Shown: piece after piece, positions 7,489 through 14,634 of the stretch
Layout of the letters: each line of letters opens with the position of its first letter
How positions within the stretch are numbered: the stretch's first letter is position 1
Assembly: GCA_026986255.1 (NCBI GenBank)
Contig: JALSOX010000004.1
Coordinates: forward strand, 1 to 19,221
From: Desulfurococcales archaeon
GTDB lineage: Archaea; Thermoproteota; Thermoprotei_A; Sulfolobales; NBVN01
Direction of reading: 5' to 3'
Length of the DNA stretch: 19,221 bases
Made by a program: the position numbers and the translations under genes
Notes under the pieces: generated by a model
Database searches by the model: none
Seen by the model: only the letters and a program-made list of their open reading frames with translations
Told to the model about the DNA's origin: nothing

Positions 7489-8700
7489 GTGTTTGAGGAT
7501 CTTTTCGAGCTCATAAAAGATGCTAGTTCAGCTCTAAGGAACGTTGTTCATAGGACACCACTAACGCATTCAACGTACTTCTCGAAGTTAACGGGGAAGA
7601 ATGTTTATTTGAAGTTAGAGAACCTGCAGAAGACCGGATCCTTTAAGGTCAGAGGGGCTTATAATAAGATCCGGTCACTAATGCCGGAAGCCCGTGAGCG
7701 AGGCGTGATAGCGGCATCGACAGGTAATCACGCTCAGGGCGTGGCATACGCGGCTAGAGAACTAGATGTTAAGGCAACGATAGTTATGCCTGAAACCGCC
7801 CCGCCATACAAAATCATCTCAACAAGGTCTTACGGTGCTGAAGTGCTACTTCATGGTAAGGTGTATGACGACGCTTACAGGAGAGCCGTCGAAATCAGCA
7901 TGAAGACTGGCGCCTACTTCATACATCCCTACGATGACCCTCTAGTCATAGCTGGTCAGGGAACGATAGGGCTTGAGATAGGGGAGGACTTACCTCAGGT
8001 TGACGCAGTCATTGTCCCGGTGGGGGGCGGCGGGCTTATATCGGGTATAGCGATCGCGTTGAAGAACGCTGTTGGTGACCACGTCAAGATTTACGGTGTG
8101 GAGCCCGCAGGCGCGCCGAAACTTAGGGAAGCGTTAGAACGTGGTGCCCCCATAACCATAACGCCCTCACCCTCACTAGCTGATGGTGTAGTTACTAAGA
8201 GCGTAGGTAGGCTAACATTCCGTATCATGAAGGAGTTAGTGAGTGGTGTCCTGCTAGTTAATGAAGATGACATAGCTAGGGCAATGTACTTGATGCTTGA
8301 GAGAGCTAAGCTACTCGCTGAGGGTGCTGGCGCGCTACCCCTTGCTGCACTACTGAGCGATCCTGACGCAATCGAGGGTAGGAACGTCGTTGCTGTAATT
8401 AGTGGTGGGAACGCGGACCTAACAACGCTTTACAGGGTAATTCTACGTGGTCTAATGGTTGAGGGGAGGATAGCTAAGGTTACGTTAATGCTTAAAGACG
8501 TGCCTGGAACCCTGGAACATGCCCTAAAGGTAATCTCGCAGCTCCGGTGCAACATAATAGATGTGAGGCACGACAGGTTAAGCCCGGAAATACTGCCAGG
8601 ATACGCACGCGTGGAGGTACTCGTAGAGGTCCCAGATGTCGAAACGTTGAGAACCCTGAAGAAGAAGTTAACAGAGCAAGGTGTTAGGGTGATTCAGTAA
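7489..8700 (+). CDS. ilvA: Threonine ammonia-lyase with C-terminal ACT domain
   Basis: A PLP enzyme converting L-threonine to 2-oxobutanoate and ammonia, the entry to isoleucine synthesis or threonine breakdown. The 403-residue chain carries the PLP-binding lysine in KTGSFKVRGAYNK (Lys53), the Asn-bearing STGNHAQGVAYAA (77-89), the phosphate-binding tetraglycine in VPVGGGGLISG (176-186) and the late SGGN motif (around 300). Residues about 325-403 form one ACT domain (GRIAKVTLMLKDVPGTLEHA onward), the layout of the shorter TdcB/IlvA1-type enzymes and not the two-ACT E. coli IlvA. Serine could be an alternative substrate. The start is GTG at 7489. The next gene begins 2 nt after its stop. An Lrp regulator gene lies divergently upstream. 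Confidence 0.93.
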   Translation: MFEDLFELIKDASSALRNVVHRTPLTHSTYFSKLTGKNVYLKLENLQKTGSFKVRGAYNKIRSLMPEARERGVIAASTGNHAQGVAYAARELDVKATIVMPETAPPYKIISTRSYGAEVLLHGKVYDDAYRRAVEISMKTGAYFIHPYDDPLVIAGQGTIGLEIGEDLPQVDAVIVPVGGGGLISGIAIALKNAVGDHVKIYGVEPAGAPKLREALERGAPITITPSPSLADGVVTKSVGRLTFRIMKELVSGVLLVNEDDIARAMYLMLERAKLLAEGAGALPLAALLSDPDAIEGRNVVAVISGGNADLTTLYRVILRGLMVEGRIAKVTLMLKDVPGTLEHALKVISQLRCNIIDVRHDRLSPEILPGYARVEVLVEVPDVETLRTLKKKLTEQGVRVIQ

Positions 8701-8702
8701 TC

Positions 8703-9050
8703 ATGTCCCACTGCTTCAGCGTCAAGTTAATCATAAGCCCGCCTCCAGAGCTGTCATCGAAGTTACCTCAAGCGCTTAGGGAGCTCAAGAAGGGACTTGC
8801 GAACTTAAAGGAGTGCCGTTGCAGTGGCGGGTCCTACCTCTACGTGTGCGCGTGCCACGAAACCTTACTGAAGACCTTGCTCGCGCAGACACGTGTCGCC
8901 CCCGTACTTAAGGGAGGAGGAGGTATGCAGGGGGGACCAGCTATTGAGGTAACGTTGACATCAGGTAATCCCCACGACCTTGTTCAGGTTCTTGAGGTGG
9001 TGCTGGAAGCCCTTAAGGAACATGGGCTTCCCTACACCTTCACTGACTGA
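8703..9050 (+). CDS. Small Cys-rich hypothetical protein coupled to threonine ammonia-lyase
   Basis: A 115-residue protein whose ATG lies 2 nt after the ilvA stop, so it is almost certainly co-translated. I do not recognise the family. It has an alternating strand/helix pattern (strand 6-12, helix 20-34, strand 44-50, helix 51-62, strand 80-87, helix 90-106), suggestive of a ferredoxin-like alpha-beta fold. Cysteines occur at 4, 38, 40, 49 and 51; the two CxC pairs bracket a turn and could bind metal or form disulfides. A glycine-rich loop GGGGMQGGP lies at 71-79. No membrane segment is present. A role linked to threonine or isoleucine metabolism is inference from position only. Confidence 0.7.
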   Translation: MSHCFSVKLIISPPPELSSKLPQALRELKKGLANLKECRCSGGSYLYVCACHETLLKTLLAQTRVAPVLKGGGGMQGGPAIEVTLTSGNPHDLVQVLEVVLEALKEHGLPYTFTD

Positions 9051-9196
9051 GCCTCGTTAAGAAGTCAGGCATGGGAGTCTACATCATCTCAGGCTCAGAT
9101 CCTGCCTTGGACACATCATCCTCAATGATTAATGATATTATTACAGTAATTAAACGTGAACATACAGCGCATCCCTAAAACAAAGCTACCTACCGT

Positions 9197-9907
9197 TTAA
9201 GCCATACCCGCAAGTAAGGTAATATTCCCGACTATGAGGGAAGACATCACCGGTATTAGAAAGACCGCGTCAGCCACGCCCATACCCCCCACAACTACTT
9301 TCTTCGCTTTATAGATCGCCGTATTCCTTAGGTTGATGACGTCTATGCCTACTAGAGCTGCTGGAACCGACGCTGTGAAGGCCGTCATGAACGCTGAACC
9401 AGGCTCTACTAGTCCCGCATAGACTGCGGAGAGCATTGTAAGCACCGTGACTATCACACCAGTAACTATAGGTACCCCTAGTCCTCTCCCCCTTATGAAG
9501 AGGGTTAACCTGTTATACGCGACAATGAGGAAGAGGGTAAGCATTAACCAAGCCCTCAAGTTTAGAGTGCCCTGGAGCTGCATTATGGCGACACCCAAAG
9601 CCGTGAATACTAGAGGCACTAATACGCCGGCAATGTTAATCATGATCTTACTCTTATATGATATGCTGAACTCTACTTCTTGATGCAACAATTCACCATC
9701 CACGTCAAGCACTATCGGCTTCACCACCCTCTCCCTAACGTAGTGTTCACAAATCATTACATTCCTCCCAATTAACGCGTAGGCAAGCACCACCGTTAAT
9801 CCGGCGTAGTAGGGAAGAATCCGAGCATCTATACCTAGTACGGAGTAGTAGGAAACAAAGAACAGTGATAGTAGCGCTGACAATGCTGCTTCATACGTTG
9901 TGCGCAC
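9197..9907 (-). CDS. DUF1614 family membrane protein
   Basis: A 236-residue protein with about seven membrane segments and a short polar insert (about 50-82) containing HYVRERVVKPIVLDVDGE. The C-terminal GGMGVADAVFLIPVMSSLI (208-226) matches the 'GG.G..D.VFL.......L' ending typical of DUF1614 proteins in archaea, whose function is unknown. The GTG start at 9907 is well supported by an unusually strong G-rich ribosome-binding site (GGTGGGGGGAG) directly upstream, with a TATA-like TTTTAAGG at 9946-9953. It is divergent from the CitG-like gene. No operon partner on its strand is close (the next minus-strand gene ends 978 nt further upstream, beyond the CitG-like gene). Confidence 0.75.
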   Translation of the reverse strand: MRTTYEAALSALLSLFFVSYYSVLGIDARILPYYAGLTVVLAYALIGRNVMICEHYVRERVVKPIVLDVDGELLHQEVEFSISYKSKIMINIAGVLVPLVFTALGVAIMQLQGTLNLRAWLMLTLFLIVAYNRLTLFIRGRGLGVPIVTGVIVTVLTMLSAVYAGLVEPGSAFMTAFTASVPAALVGIDVINLRNTAIYKAKKVVVGGMGVADAVFLIPVMSSLIVGNITLLAGMA

Positions 9908-10010
9908 CTCCCCCCACCGTAGTTAAGGTTGCGTACCTTACATCATTTTAAGGTGTTGCCCACAACAGTTATTTTCAGTAATCACTAACATAACGCTTAG
10001 GTGCCTAAGC

Positions 10011-10844
10011 ATGCTTCAGACACTTAGCGCCTTAATCGATGCTACGGACTTAGCCGTGTATTCCTACGTAAAACCAGGGGCACCCCACAGATACTCTACA
10101 TGCTACGGTGACTTACACGTGTATATGGCAACATTAACATCCGCGCTTCCCTCCTATGCTAGGGCCCATGAGCTCGGGACAGACATAGCTCGAGGAAGGG
10201 CAAGCCTGAACAAGTCTGGGGTCGGTGAGTTAATCAGCAACGCCATCAGAGACAACAGGAAGAGAGTCCCGGATTCTCCTATGCTTGACTATCACTTAAT
10301 AATGATACCTGTGGTCGTAGCTGCTGCATATTCCATAAAACTTGATGGTAAAGTCACGATTAACACCTTCGCGAAGGGGTTGAGGGGACTGCTAATGTAT
10401 AGTGGGCCGGACGACGCCCTACTAGTCTATGAGGCCCTGAGAGGCGTTAGCGGTAAGCTGGGCAGGGCTGTAGCGTTAAGCGACTTAACACCGGGACGCA
10501 TAAGGATGGAGAACATGAGCCTGACAGATCTACTTGATGCCATAGGTAAGAACTATGCCACGCTAGCATACTTCGCGAGACGCCATACCAGCTTAGCTGA
10601 ACTAGCAGAGAAGTTCATAGATATGCACCTGAAGGGATTAAGCCTAAACGATGCAGCCGTAACCGTGTACTCCATATTATTAAAGGATGTAGCTGGAATT
10701 CAGTACGCGCCGGTAATGAAGAGTCGGGACGACTTCTTGAAACTCCTGAAACTTGATAGGGAGGTGTGCAGGAGAGGGAGGTTTGATAATTTAATACCCC
10801 TCCTCACAGTCCCCCTCTTCATAGGAATGCTAAGTATATCATAA
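10011..10844 (+). CDS. CitG/MdcB-like triphosphoribosyl-dephospho-CoA synthase family protein
   Basis: A 277-residue, mostly helical protein of the COG1767 family. Matching blocks in order are KPGAPHRYST (21-30; family KPGNV.R), LNKSGVGELI (66-75), the DYHLIMIPV segment (93-101; family N.NLG..LL..PL), the acidic DDALLVYEALRGV (134-146) and RRGRFDNLIPLLTVPLF (254-270). Bacterial CitG/MdcB join ATP and dephospho-CoA into the prosthetic-group precursor of citrate or malonate decarboxylase, releasing adenine. No such lyase is seen here, and archaeal homologues are of uncertain function. Relatives turn up near tetrahydromethanopterin genes in C1-using bacteria (from memory), and with mptE, mptG and mptN in this window a ribosyl-transfer role in pterin assembly is a reasonable inference. 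It is a lone plus-strand gene with GGTG before the ATG. Confidence 0.75.
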   Translation: MLQTLSALIDATDLAVYSYVKPGAPHRYSTCYGDLHVYMATLTSALPSYARAHELGTDIARGRASLNKSGVGELISNAIRDNRKRVPDSPMLDYHLIMIPVVVAAAYSIKLDGKVTINTFAKGLRGLLMYSGPDDALLVYEALRGVSGKLGRAVALSDLTPGRIRMENMSLTDLLDAIGKNYATLAYFARRHTSLAELAEKFIDMHLKGLSLNDAAVTVYSILLKDVAGIQYAPVMKSRDDFLKLLKLDREVCRRGRFDNLIPLLTVPLFIGMLSIS

Positions 10845-10884
10845 AACACACCTTAGTTTAATTCCCTACTAAACATAAACGTAA

Positions 10885-11646
10885 TTATATATAGGCACCA
10901 TAAAGTCTTAGAAATTCTCTATACCTCCTTACGAGCCTTAGTAGTTTTTTATCCACGAAAATAGGTAGTGCCGCCATGCCTCCTAGGAAACCTCCCACGT
11001 GAGCCCAGAACGCCACTCCTGCCGAGCTCCACAGGGTCAACCCCATTATGAGTTGATATAAGAACCATATGAATATGTAGAACTCTGCAGTCATTAGTAT
11101 AGGGAAGAAATAGAATATCGCTATTATCTTTGCCCTAGGGAATAGAATCAGGTATGCACCCAACACCCCGCTGATGGCTCCCGACGCACCCACCGACGGA
11201 ATCAGCCAAGGCAAGATGTACTCCTGAACCTTGCTCAGTAAGTATGAGGAAGGTAAAACTGCTACGCTTAATGTGTTAAAGATGTTTGCTATCACACCAC
11301 ATACTATGTAGAATGCTAGAAACCTGGCCCTGCCCATGACTTTCTCTACATCTCTTCCGAAAACATAAAGGAAGAGCATATTACCCAGTAAGTGAAGCAT
11401 ATTTGCATGCAGGAACATCGATGTGAAGACCCTATAGAACTTTGTAGGATCAAGTATATCGGAAGGGTATGCACCGAGAGCCTTAAGGACATCATCATAA
11501 CTGCTAAAGCCGAACATTTGGTAAGCCTGTGAAAGCACTAAGTATATCACAACGTTCACACCTATCAGTAAATACGTGATTACGGGATACCTACCTATGC
11601 TCTCCGGTATTTCCTCAAGGCTTACTGGTAGCCCCAACGTCACCAC
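10885..11646 (-). CDS. Rhomboid family intramembrane serine protease
   Basis: A 253-residue membrane protein with six to seven membrane segments. The catalytic serine lies in VGASGAISGVLGAY (Ser155) and the partner histidine in FWAHVGGFLGG (His216), the intact rhomboid dyad; the oxyanion/structural block FLHANMLHLLGNMLFLYVFG (79-98), including Asn89, is also present. Rhomboids cut single-pass membrane proteins within the bilayer; the archaeal substrate is unknown. The start is one of two adjacent GTG codons at 11646/11643, inside the end of the metallophosphoesterase gene (32-nt overlap). No later start precedes the first membrane segment, so the overlap is genuine and the two genes are one transcription unit. 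It converges on the CitG-like gene with a 40-nt A/T-rich gap. Confidence 0.92.
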   Translation of the reverse strand: MVTLGLPVSLEEIPESIGRYPVITYLLIGVNVVIYLVLSQAYQMFGFSSYDDVLKALGAYPSDILDPTKFYRVFTSMFLHANMLHLLGNMLFLYVFGRDVEKVMGRARFLAFYIVCGVIANIFNTLSVAVLPSSYLLSKVQEYILPWLIPSVGASGAISGVLGAYLILFPRAKIIAIFYFFPILMTAEFYIFIWFLYQLIMGLTLWSSAGVAFWAHVGGFLGGMAALPIFVDKKLLRLVRRYREFLRLYGAYI

Positions 11647-12373
11647 CGACGAATGTTAACAGGGTTCTCCTGGGTCTCGCCTCTATAAGCGTTATTCCCT
11701 TCCTAGCAGGTAGTGAGACATTATACACGCGTACGGAATCAAGAAGTGCTTCGACTCTCCTGGCGTTATGTGCGTGCGCATGAATCACTATTTCCGGTTT
11801 GACCTCACGTATGACTCTCTCCATGTCTCTCGAACCCATGTAGGGGTAAACCTTCTCCGGTTCGCCCTTCACGGTGAGAAATGTTGGGGCGTAGTGCGAA
11901 ATAAGTATTACCAGGTCAGAGTACTTCCTCACCTCCACTATTAACTTTTTAATTACCTTAGGTCTCTCTCTATACACTATCTCCAGTTCAGGCTTATGCC
12001 TTCGTTGCCAGAATGTGAGCTTCTCTAAAGCCCCGCGAGTGCCGACGAAGCCGACGCGAACACCATTTAGTGTGAGTATTGCCGGCGTGTCGTTAAGCCA
12101 TATCACCTCAGGGTATCTTTTGAGGAACTTATTTTCTAGTTCGTGATACTCCTCGTTACCGAAGACAGCCACTATCGGTGTTCCAGGGAACTTCTCCCGA
12201 ACCACTTTGAGTATGGGGTCTAAGTCATCAACCCTGCCCTCATCAACCATGTCCCCCGCGAATATGAAAACGTCTGGTTTGGAACCAACTAATGCTTTGA
12301 GGGAAGCGGTGAAGACGCTGAAGTACCTACTGCCATGCACGTCACCGACAGCACATATTTTCACTATAGTCAT
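11615..12373 (-). CDS. Calcineurin-like metallophosphoesterase
   Basis: A 252-residue dinuclear-metal phosphoesterase with the motif series CAVGDVHG (7-14), FAGDMVDEG (38-46), FGNEEYHE (71-78), LISHYAP (157-163) and IHAHAHNARR (187-196). The usual GNHE reads GNEE: the third-motif His is Glu, a variation I recall in some archaeal YfcE-like groups, so loss of activity should not be assumed. The substrate is unknown; such proteins act on phosphodiesters or nucleotides. I chose ATG at 12373 since the upstream TTG at 12382 is followed immediately by a G-rich stretch (GGGAGAG) that looks like the ribosome-binding site, and the conserved first strand begins right after the ATG. It overlaps the downstream rhomboid gene by 32 nt. 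Confidence 0.88.
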   Translation of the reverse strand: MTIVKICAVGDVHGSRYFSVFTASLKALVGSKPDVFIFAGDMVDEGRVDDLDPILKVVREKFPGTPIVAVFGNEEYHELENKFLKRYPEVIWLNDTPAILTLNGVRVGFVGTRGALEKLTFWQRRHKPELEIVYRERPKVIKKLIVEVRKYSDLVILISHYAPTFLTVKGEPEKVYPYMGSRDMERVIREVKPEIVIHAHAHNARRVEALLDSVRVYNVSLPARKGITLIEARPRRTLLTFVGGDVGATSKP

Positions 12374-12506
12374 CTCTCCCAACCTAAAGCATACTGTGCG
12401 TAAACGAATTAAAGTTTCTTAGCATGTTATTGGCGAGCCCATCCTCACGGCTATTTCCGGGGTGAACCTTATTAAGCGAACGTCAGTAGTAGGTGGGGTA
12501 TAGGGT

Positions 12507-12725
12507 ATGAGTGCGCCGAAAGGCATAACTGCGGGTGGGCACCTGGGATGGGCCACAAAGAGGTGCGCTGTGTGCAATAGGCGAATGATTGTTGGGAAGG
12601 ACGTTATTTACTATTGCCCTAAGTGTAGTAAGGGAGATGAGGGGGTTTACTTCTGTTCCGGCGATCACAGAGCGCTTCACGGAAGATGCCCGTATTGCGG
12701 AACAGAGCTGAAGCCCCTAATCTAG
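12507..12725 (+). CDS. Small zinc-binding protein with RING-like Cys/His spacing
   Basis: A 72-residue protein with four Cys pairs or singles: CAVC (20-23), CPKC (37-40), Cys50 with His54/His58, and CPYC (61-64). The order C2-C2-C(H)-C2 is what a cross-braced, RING/treble-clef-like double zinc site would show, though two separate zinc ribbons are possible. I do not recognise a named family. Archaea hold many such small zinc proteins in RNA, DNA or protein-complex assembly; no function can be assigned. A TATA-like CTTATTAAG (12468-12476) lies about 35 nt upstream and a G-rich ribosome-binding site (GGTGGGG, 12492-12498) 8 nt before the ATG. It is divergent from the metallophosphoesterase gene. 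Minus-strand ORFs at 12483-12680 and 12619-12897 are shadows. Confidence 0.8.
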   Translation: MSAPKGITAGGHLGWATKRCAVCNRRMIVGKDVIYYCPKCSKGDEGVYFCSGDHRALHGRCPYCGTELKPLI

Positions 12726-12844
12726 TCCATAGTAACATTTTCGGGGAAAAGGAACACGCCTTATGAGATGCTCCTTGGGAGAAATCGATGGTTACCTGAG
12801 TAGTACTGCCTTGGTAGTAATCTTTTAAGGGAGGGGTTAATGGA

Positions 12845-13198
12845 ATGCCTCTAGTAATGGAGCATACGGTTCTCAAACACATTAAAGTAGTATGCATATC
12901 GGAAGAGGGCCTAACCGATGTCTACGGAGACCTGCCGGGCTTACCTTCATGCTTCAACAAGTTAAGCTGTATCTCTATTGGCAGTACTAGATCATGTCTT
13001 TCCGACTGGATAGAGCTGCAGAAGATGAAGCTACGATTCATGACCTCTACGGTACTCGGGGAGGATAGGATCACGGGATTCCAAGTATTGTCAAGCGAAA
13101 ACCTATGCAGTAATGACCCGGAAAGCATAGTGTTAAGTGTTCTCGAAGTTCTGGGTAAGTTATGCGGATACGATGCCAACTCTTTCATTAAGGCTTGA
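12845..13198 (+). CDS. Hypothetical protein, unrecognised
   Basis: A 117-residue soluble protein with seven Cys spread along the chain (including CFNKLSC at 36-42) and no membrane segment. I see no known motif. A strong ribosome-binding site (GGGAGGGG, 12829-12836) lies 8 nt before the ATG, which is good evidence that it is a real, translated gene. The predicted outline is strands in the first half and a terminal helix (DPESIVLSVLEVLGKLCG). It is followed within about 50 nt by another unrecognised plus-strand gene and may form an operon with it. The minus-strand ORF at 12922-13245 covers the same bases and is treated as a shadow, lacking a recognisable start signal. Confidence 0.6.
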   Translation: MPLVMEHTVLKHIKVVCISEEGLTDVYGDLPGLPSCFNKLSCISIGSTRSCLSDWIELQKMKLRFMTSTVLGEDRITGFQVLSSENLCSNDPESIVLSVLEVLGKLCGYDANSFIKA

Positions 13199-13244
13199 GA
13201 AGGATTTTTATCATGACACACACTTTCACTGTGGTCGACACTCA

Positions 13245-13778
13245 ATGATAAGGAGGGTTTTAGCTGAGGGGTTAACCGAGGAAAGTAAGCTAAGGGATGT
13301 CATTGAATTAGTGGCTAGGAATGTGGGTGCGAAAGCCTCGTTCAGCAAGACTGGTGACACCTACTTCGTAAGTGTGGATTCCCAGGGAAAACACTTGCTT
13401 GACTTAAGAATTACGAAGCACGTCTGCGAGTTCTACCTGGAATGCATTAATGCGGACTTCCTAAAGGTACTGAATCTCGTGGGGTTTAACGATCTCTATG
13501 ATGTACTTGCAAAGCATGACGCCTTACCAACGAGGGTGGTCATCTCGAAATCAATAGCTTCAAGGAGCCTCTACATCCTCTTAGGAGGGCGGGAGGGCAT
13601 TCCTAGCCTACCCAACATTCGCGTAACAATAAGAGAGAGTGAGGGGAGCGCTACGTCTAGTTACTGCAGAATATCCAGAGAGGAAAATACTTGCACCTTA
13701 CTCAATGACTTAATTAACCTGGGTAAGAAGCTATGGAAGGAATTCCTTGGGGCAGAAGCCATGCTCAGGGTTAGTTGA
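13245..13778 (+). CDS. Hypothetical protein, unrecognised
   Basis: A protein of 177 residues from the ATG at 13245; the frame is open further upstream to a GTG at 13137 (213 residues) and an ATG at 13173, but those starts would overlap the preceding gene by 62 or 26 nt. I prefer 13245 since a T-rich TATA-like TTTTTAT (13204-13210) lies about 38 nt before it and the upstream residues have no conserved look. The chain alternates strands and helices (strands at about 31-55, helix 71-87, strand 92-107, C-terminal helix 150-170), with no membrane segment and no motif I know. The gene is followed by the structured non-coding segment. The upstream neighbour is also unrecognised, so context gives no function. 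Confidence 0.6.
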   Translation: MIRRVLAEGLTEESKLRDVIELVARNVGAKASFSKTGDTYFVSVDSQGKHLLDLRITKHVCEFYLECINADFLKVLNLVGFNDLYDVLAKHDALPTRVVISKSIASRSLYILLGGREGIPSLPNIRVTIRESEGSATSSYCRISREENTCTLLNDLINLGKKLWKEFLGAEAMLRVS

Positions 13779-13807
13779 AGGAATTCATGTGGATTGCTGG
13801 AATCTTC

Positions 13808-14007
13808 TCCTTGGAGCCGTGCGGTGATGAGGCGTTACCCCAGGCCCCGTTGAACACTGCCTAGATGGGGTTCCCGTGTCGTTGGGCCCGACAGCCGCCC
13901 CTGACCCCATAGCCTTCAAGAAGGAGTTATAGGGGGTCCCTAGAGGCGACCCAAACAACCCTAAAGTGCAGGGAGCGACCCTCTAGGGACAAATGGTTCC
14001 TCAAGGA
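13808..14007. ncRNA. GC-rich structured non-coding segment, candidate RNA gene
   Basis: The 246 nt between two convergent genes (13779-14024) hold no ORF on either strand but show GC content well above the surroundings and nested inverted repeats. These are an outer pair TCCTTG (13808-13813) with CAAGGA (14002-14007), extended by GAGCC with GGTTC; ATGGGGT (13865-13871) with ACCCCAT (13904-13910), enclosing TGTCG (13877-13881) with CGACA (13889-13893); and a perfect 10-bp stem GTCCCTAGAG (13936-13945) with CTCTAGGGAC (13981-13990). An alternative stem GGGTC (13934-13938) with GACCC (13948-13952) would compete with the last. The conserved cores of RNase P RNA, SRP RNA and C/D guides were looked for and not found. 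The strand is undetermined, and it could also be a 3'-end or termination structure. Confidence 0.4.
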
Positions 14008-14024
14008 AGCTCTCATTGGAATCC

Positions 14025-14453
14025 TCACTTACAGCCAACTACTTGAATTATGACCCTTCTCCTGTATCGTGGACCGTCAAGTTCGAAGACCATTATCTCC
14101 TGCCATGTTCCGCGGATTACTTCCCCGTTAACTATTGGGAATGTTCGTGATGGTCCTATTATGGCTGATGCTATGTGGGCATGGGCGTTATCGTCGATCA
14201 CGTTGTGCCTCCACCCACCCTCCTGCGGCACGTATCTTCGTACCCACTCAATGTAGTCTTGAACGATATTGTGTTCATACTCATTAGCTATGATGGCCGC
14301 CGTTGCATGAGGTACGAAGACCAGTACTAGGCCGTTCTTGATGCCGGACTCCCTCACAGCCTTAATTACTTCATCAGTTATGCGTATGAGCTCAAACTTC
14401 CTCCTGGAAGATATCGACAGTACCTTAGTATATGCGAGGCATTCGTTACTCAA
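14025..14453 (-). CDS. YjbQ family protein (UPF0047, secondary thiamine-phosphate synthase type)
   Basis: A 142-residue protein of the compact YjbQ fold. Signature blocks are FVPHATAAIIANEYE (46-60), HNVIDDNAHAHIASAIIGPS (83-102), FPIVNGEVIRGTWQEIMVFELDGPRYRRR (104-132); the conserved His, Glu, Asn and the GTWQ...E.DGPR tail are all present. E. coli YjbQ can weakly replace thiamine-phosphate synthase in vivo, which gave the family its database name, but its native reaction is unknown. The start is a TTG at 14453 with a TATA-like TTATTTAAGG about 30-40 nt upstream (minus strand). It stands alone, divergent from the 14635 gene and convergent with the structured non-coding segment. Confidence 0.93.
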   Translation of the reverse strand: MSNECLAYTKVLSISSRRKFELIRITDEVIKAVRESGIKNGLVLVFVPHATAAIIANEYEHNIVQDYIEWVRRYVPQEGGWRHNVIDDNAHAHIASAIIGPSRTFPIVNGEVIRGTWQEIMVFELDGPRYRRRVIIQVVGCK

Positions 14454-14634
14454 CGTGGTCTACCCTATTCACCCGTAGTTATGTCCTTAAATAAGGTAAG
14501 TCCCTTAATACTGGCATGTCTCGGATCTTAGATAGTTAATAATCTGCACGTGATTGTCTGGTATTCCCCTACGTGATTACGTGGCGGTCACGTTATATGG
14601 GGGTATTACCTGAGAATTACCTTAGGGGCTTAGG

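Noticed and set aside
12922..13245. Minus-strand ORF of 107 residues opposite the 12845 gene
   Set aside because: The plus-strand gene has a strong ribosome-binding site at the right distance; the minus ORF has no such signal and no family match.
13808..14007. RNase P RNA, SRP RNA or C/D guide RNA in the GC-rich segment
   Set aside because: The conserved P4/CR cores of RNase P and the GGAAGG-type helix 8 of SRP RNA are absent on both strands. A C-box-like GTGATGA (13824-13830) exists, but a D box and C'/D' at guide-length spacing do not.
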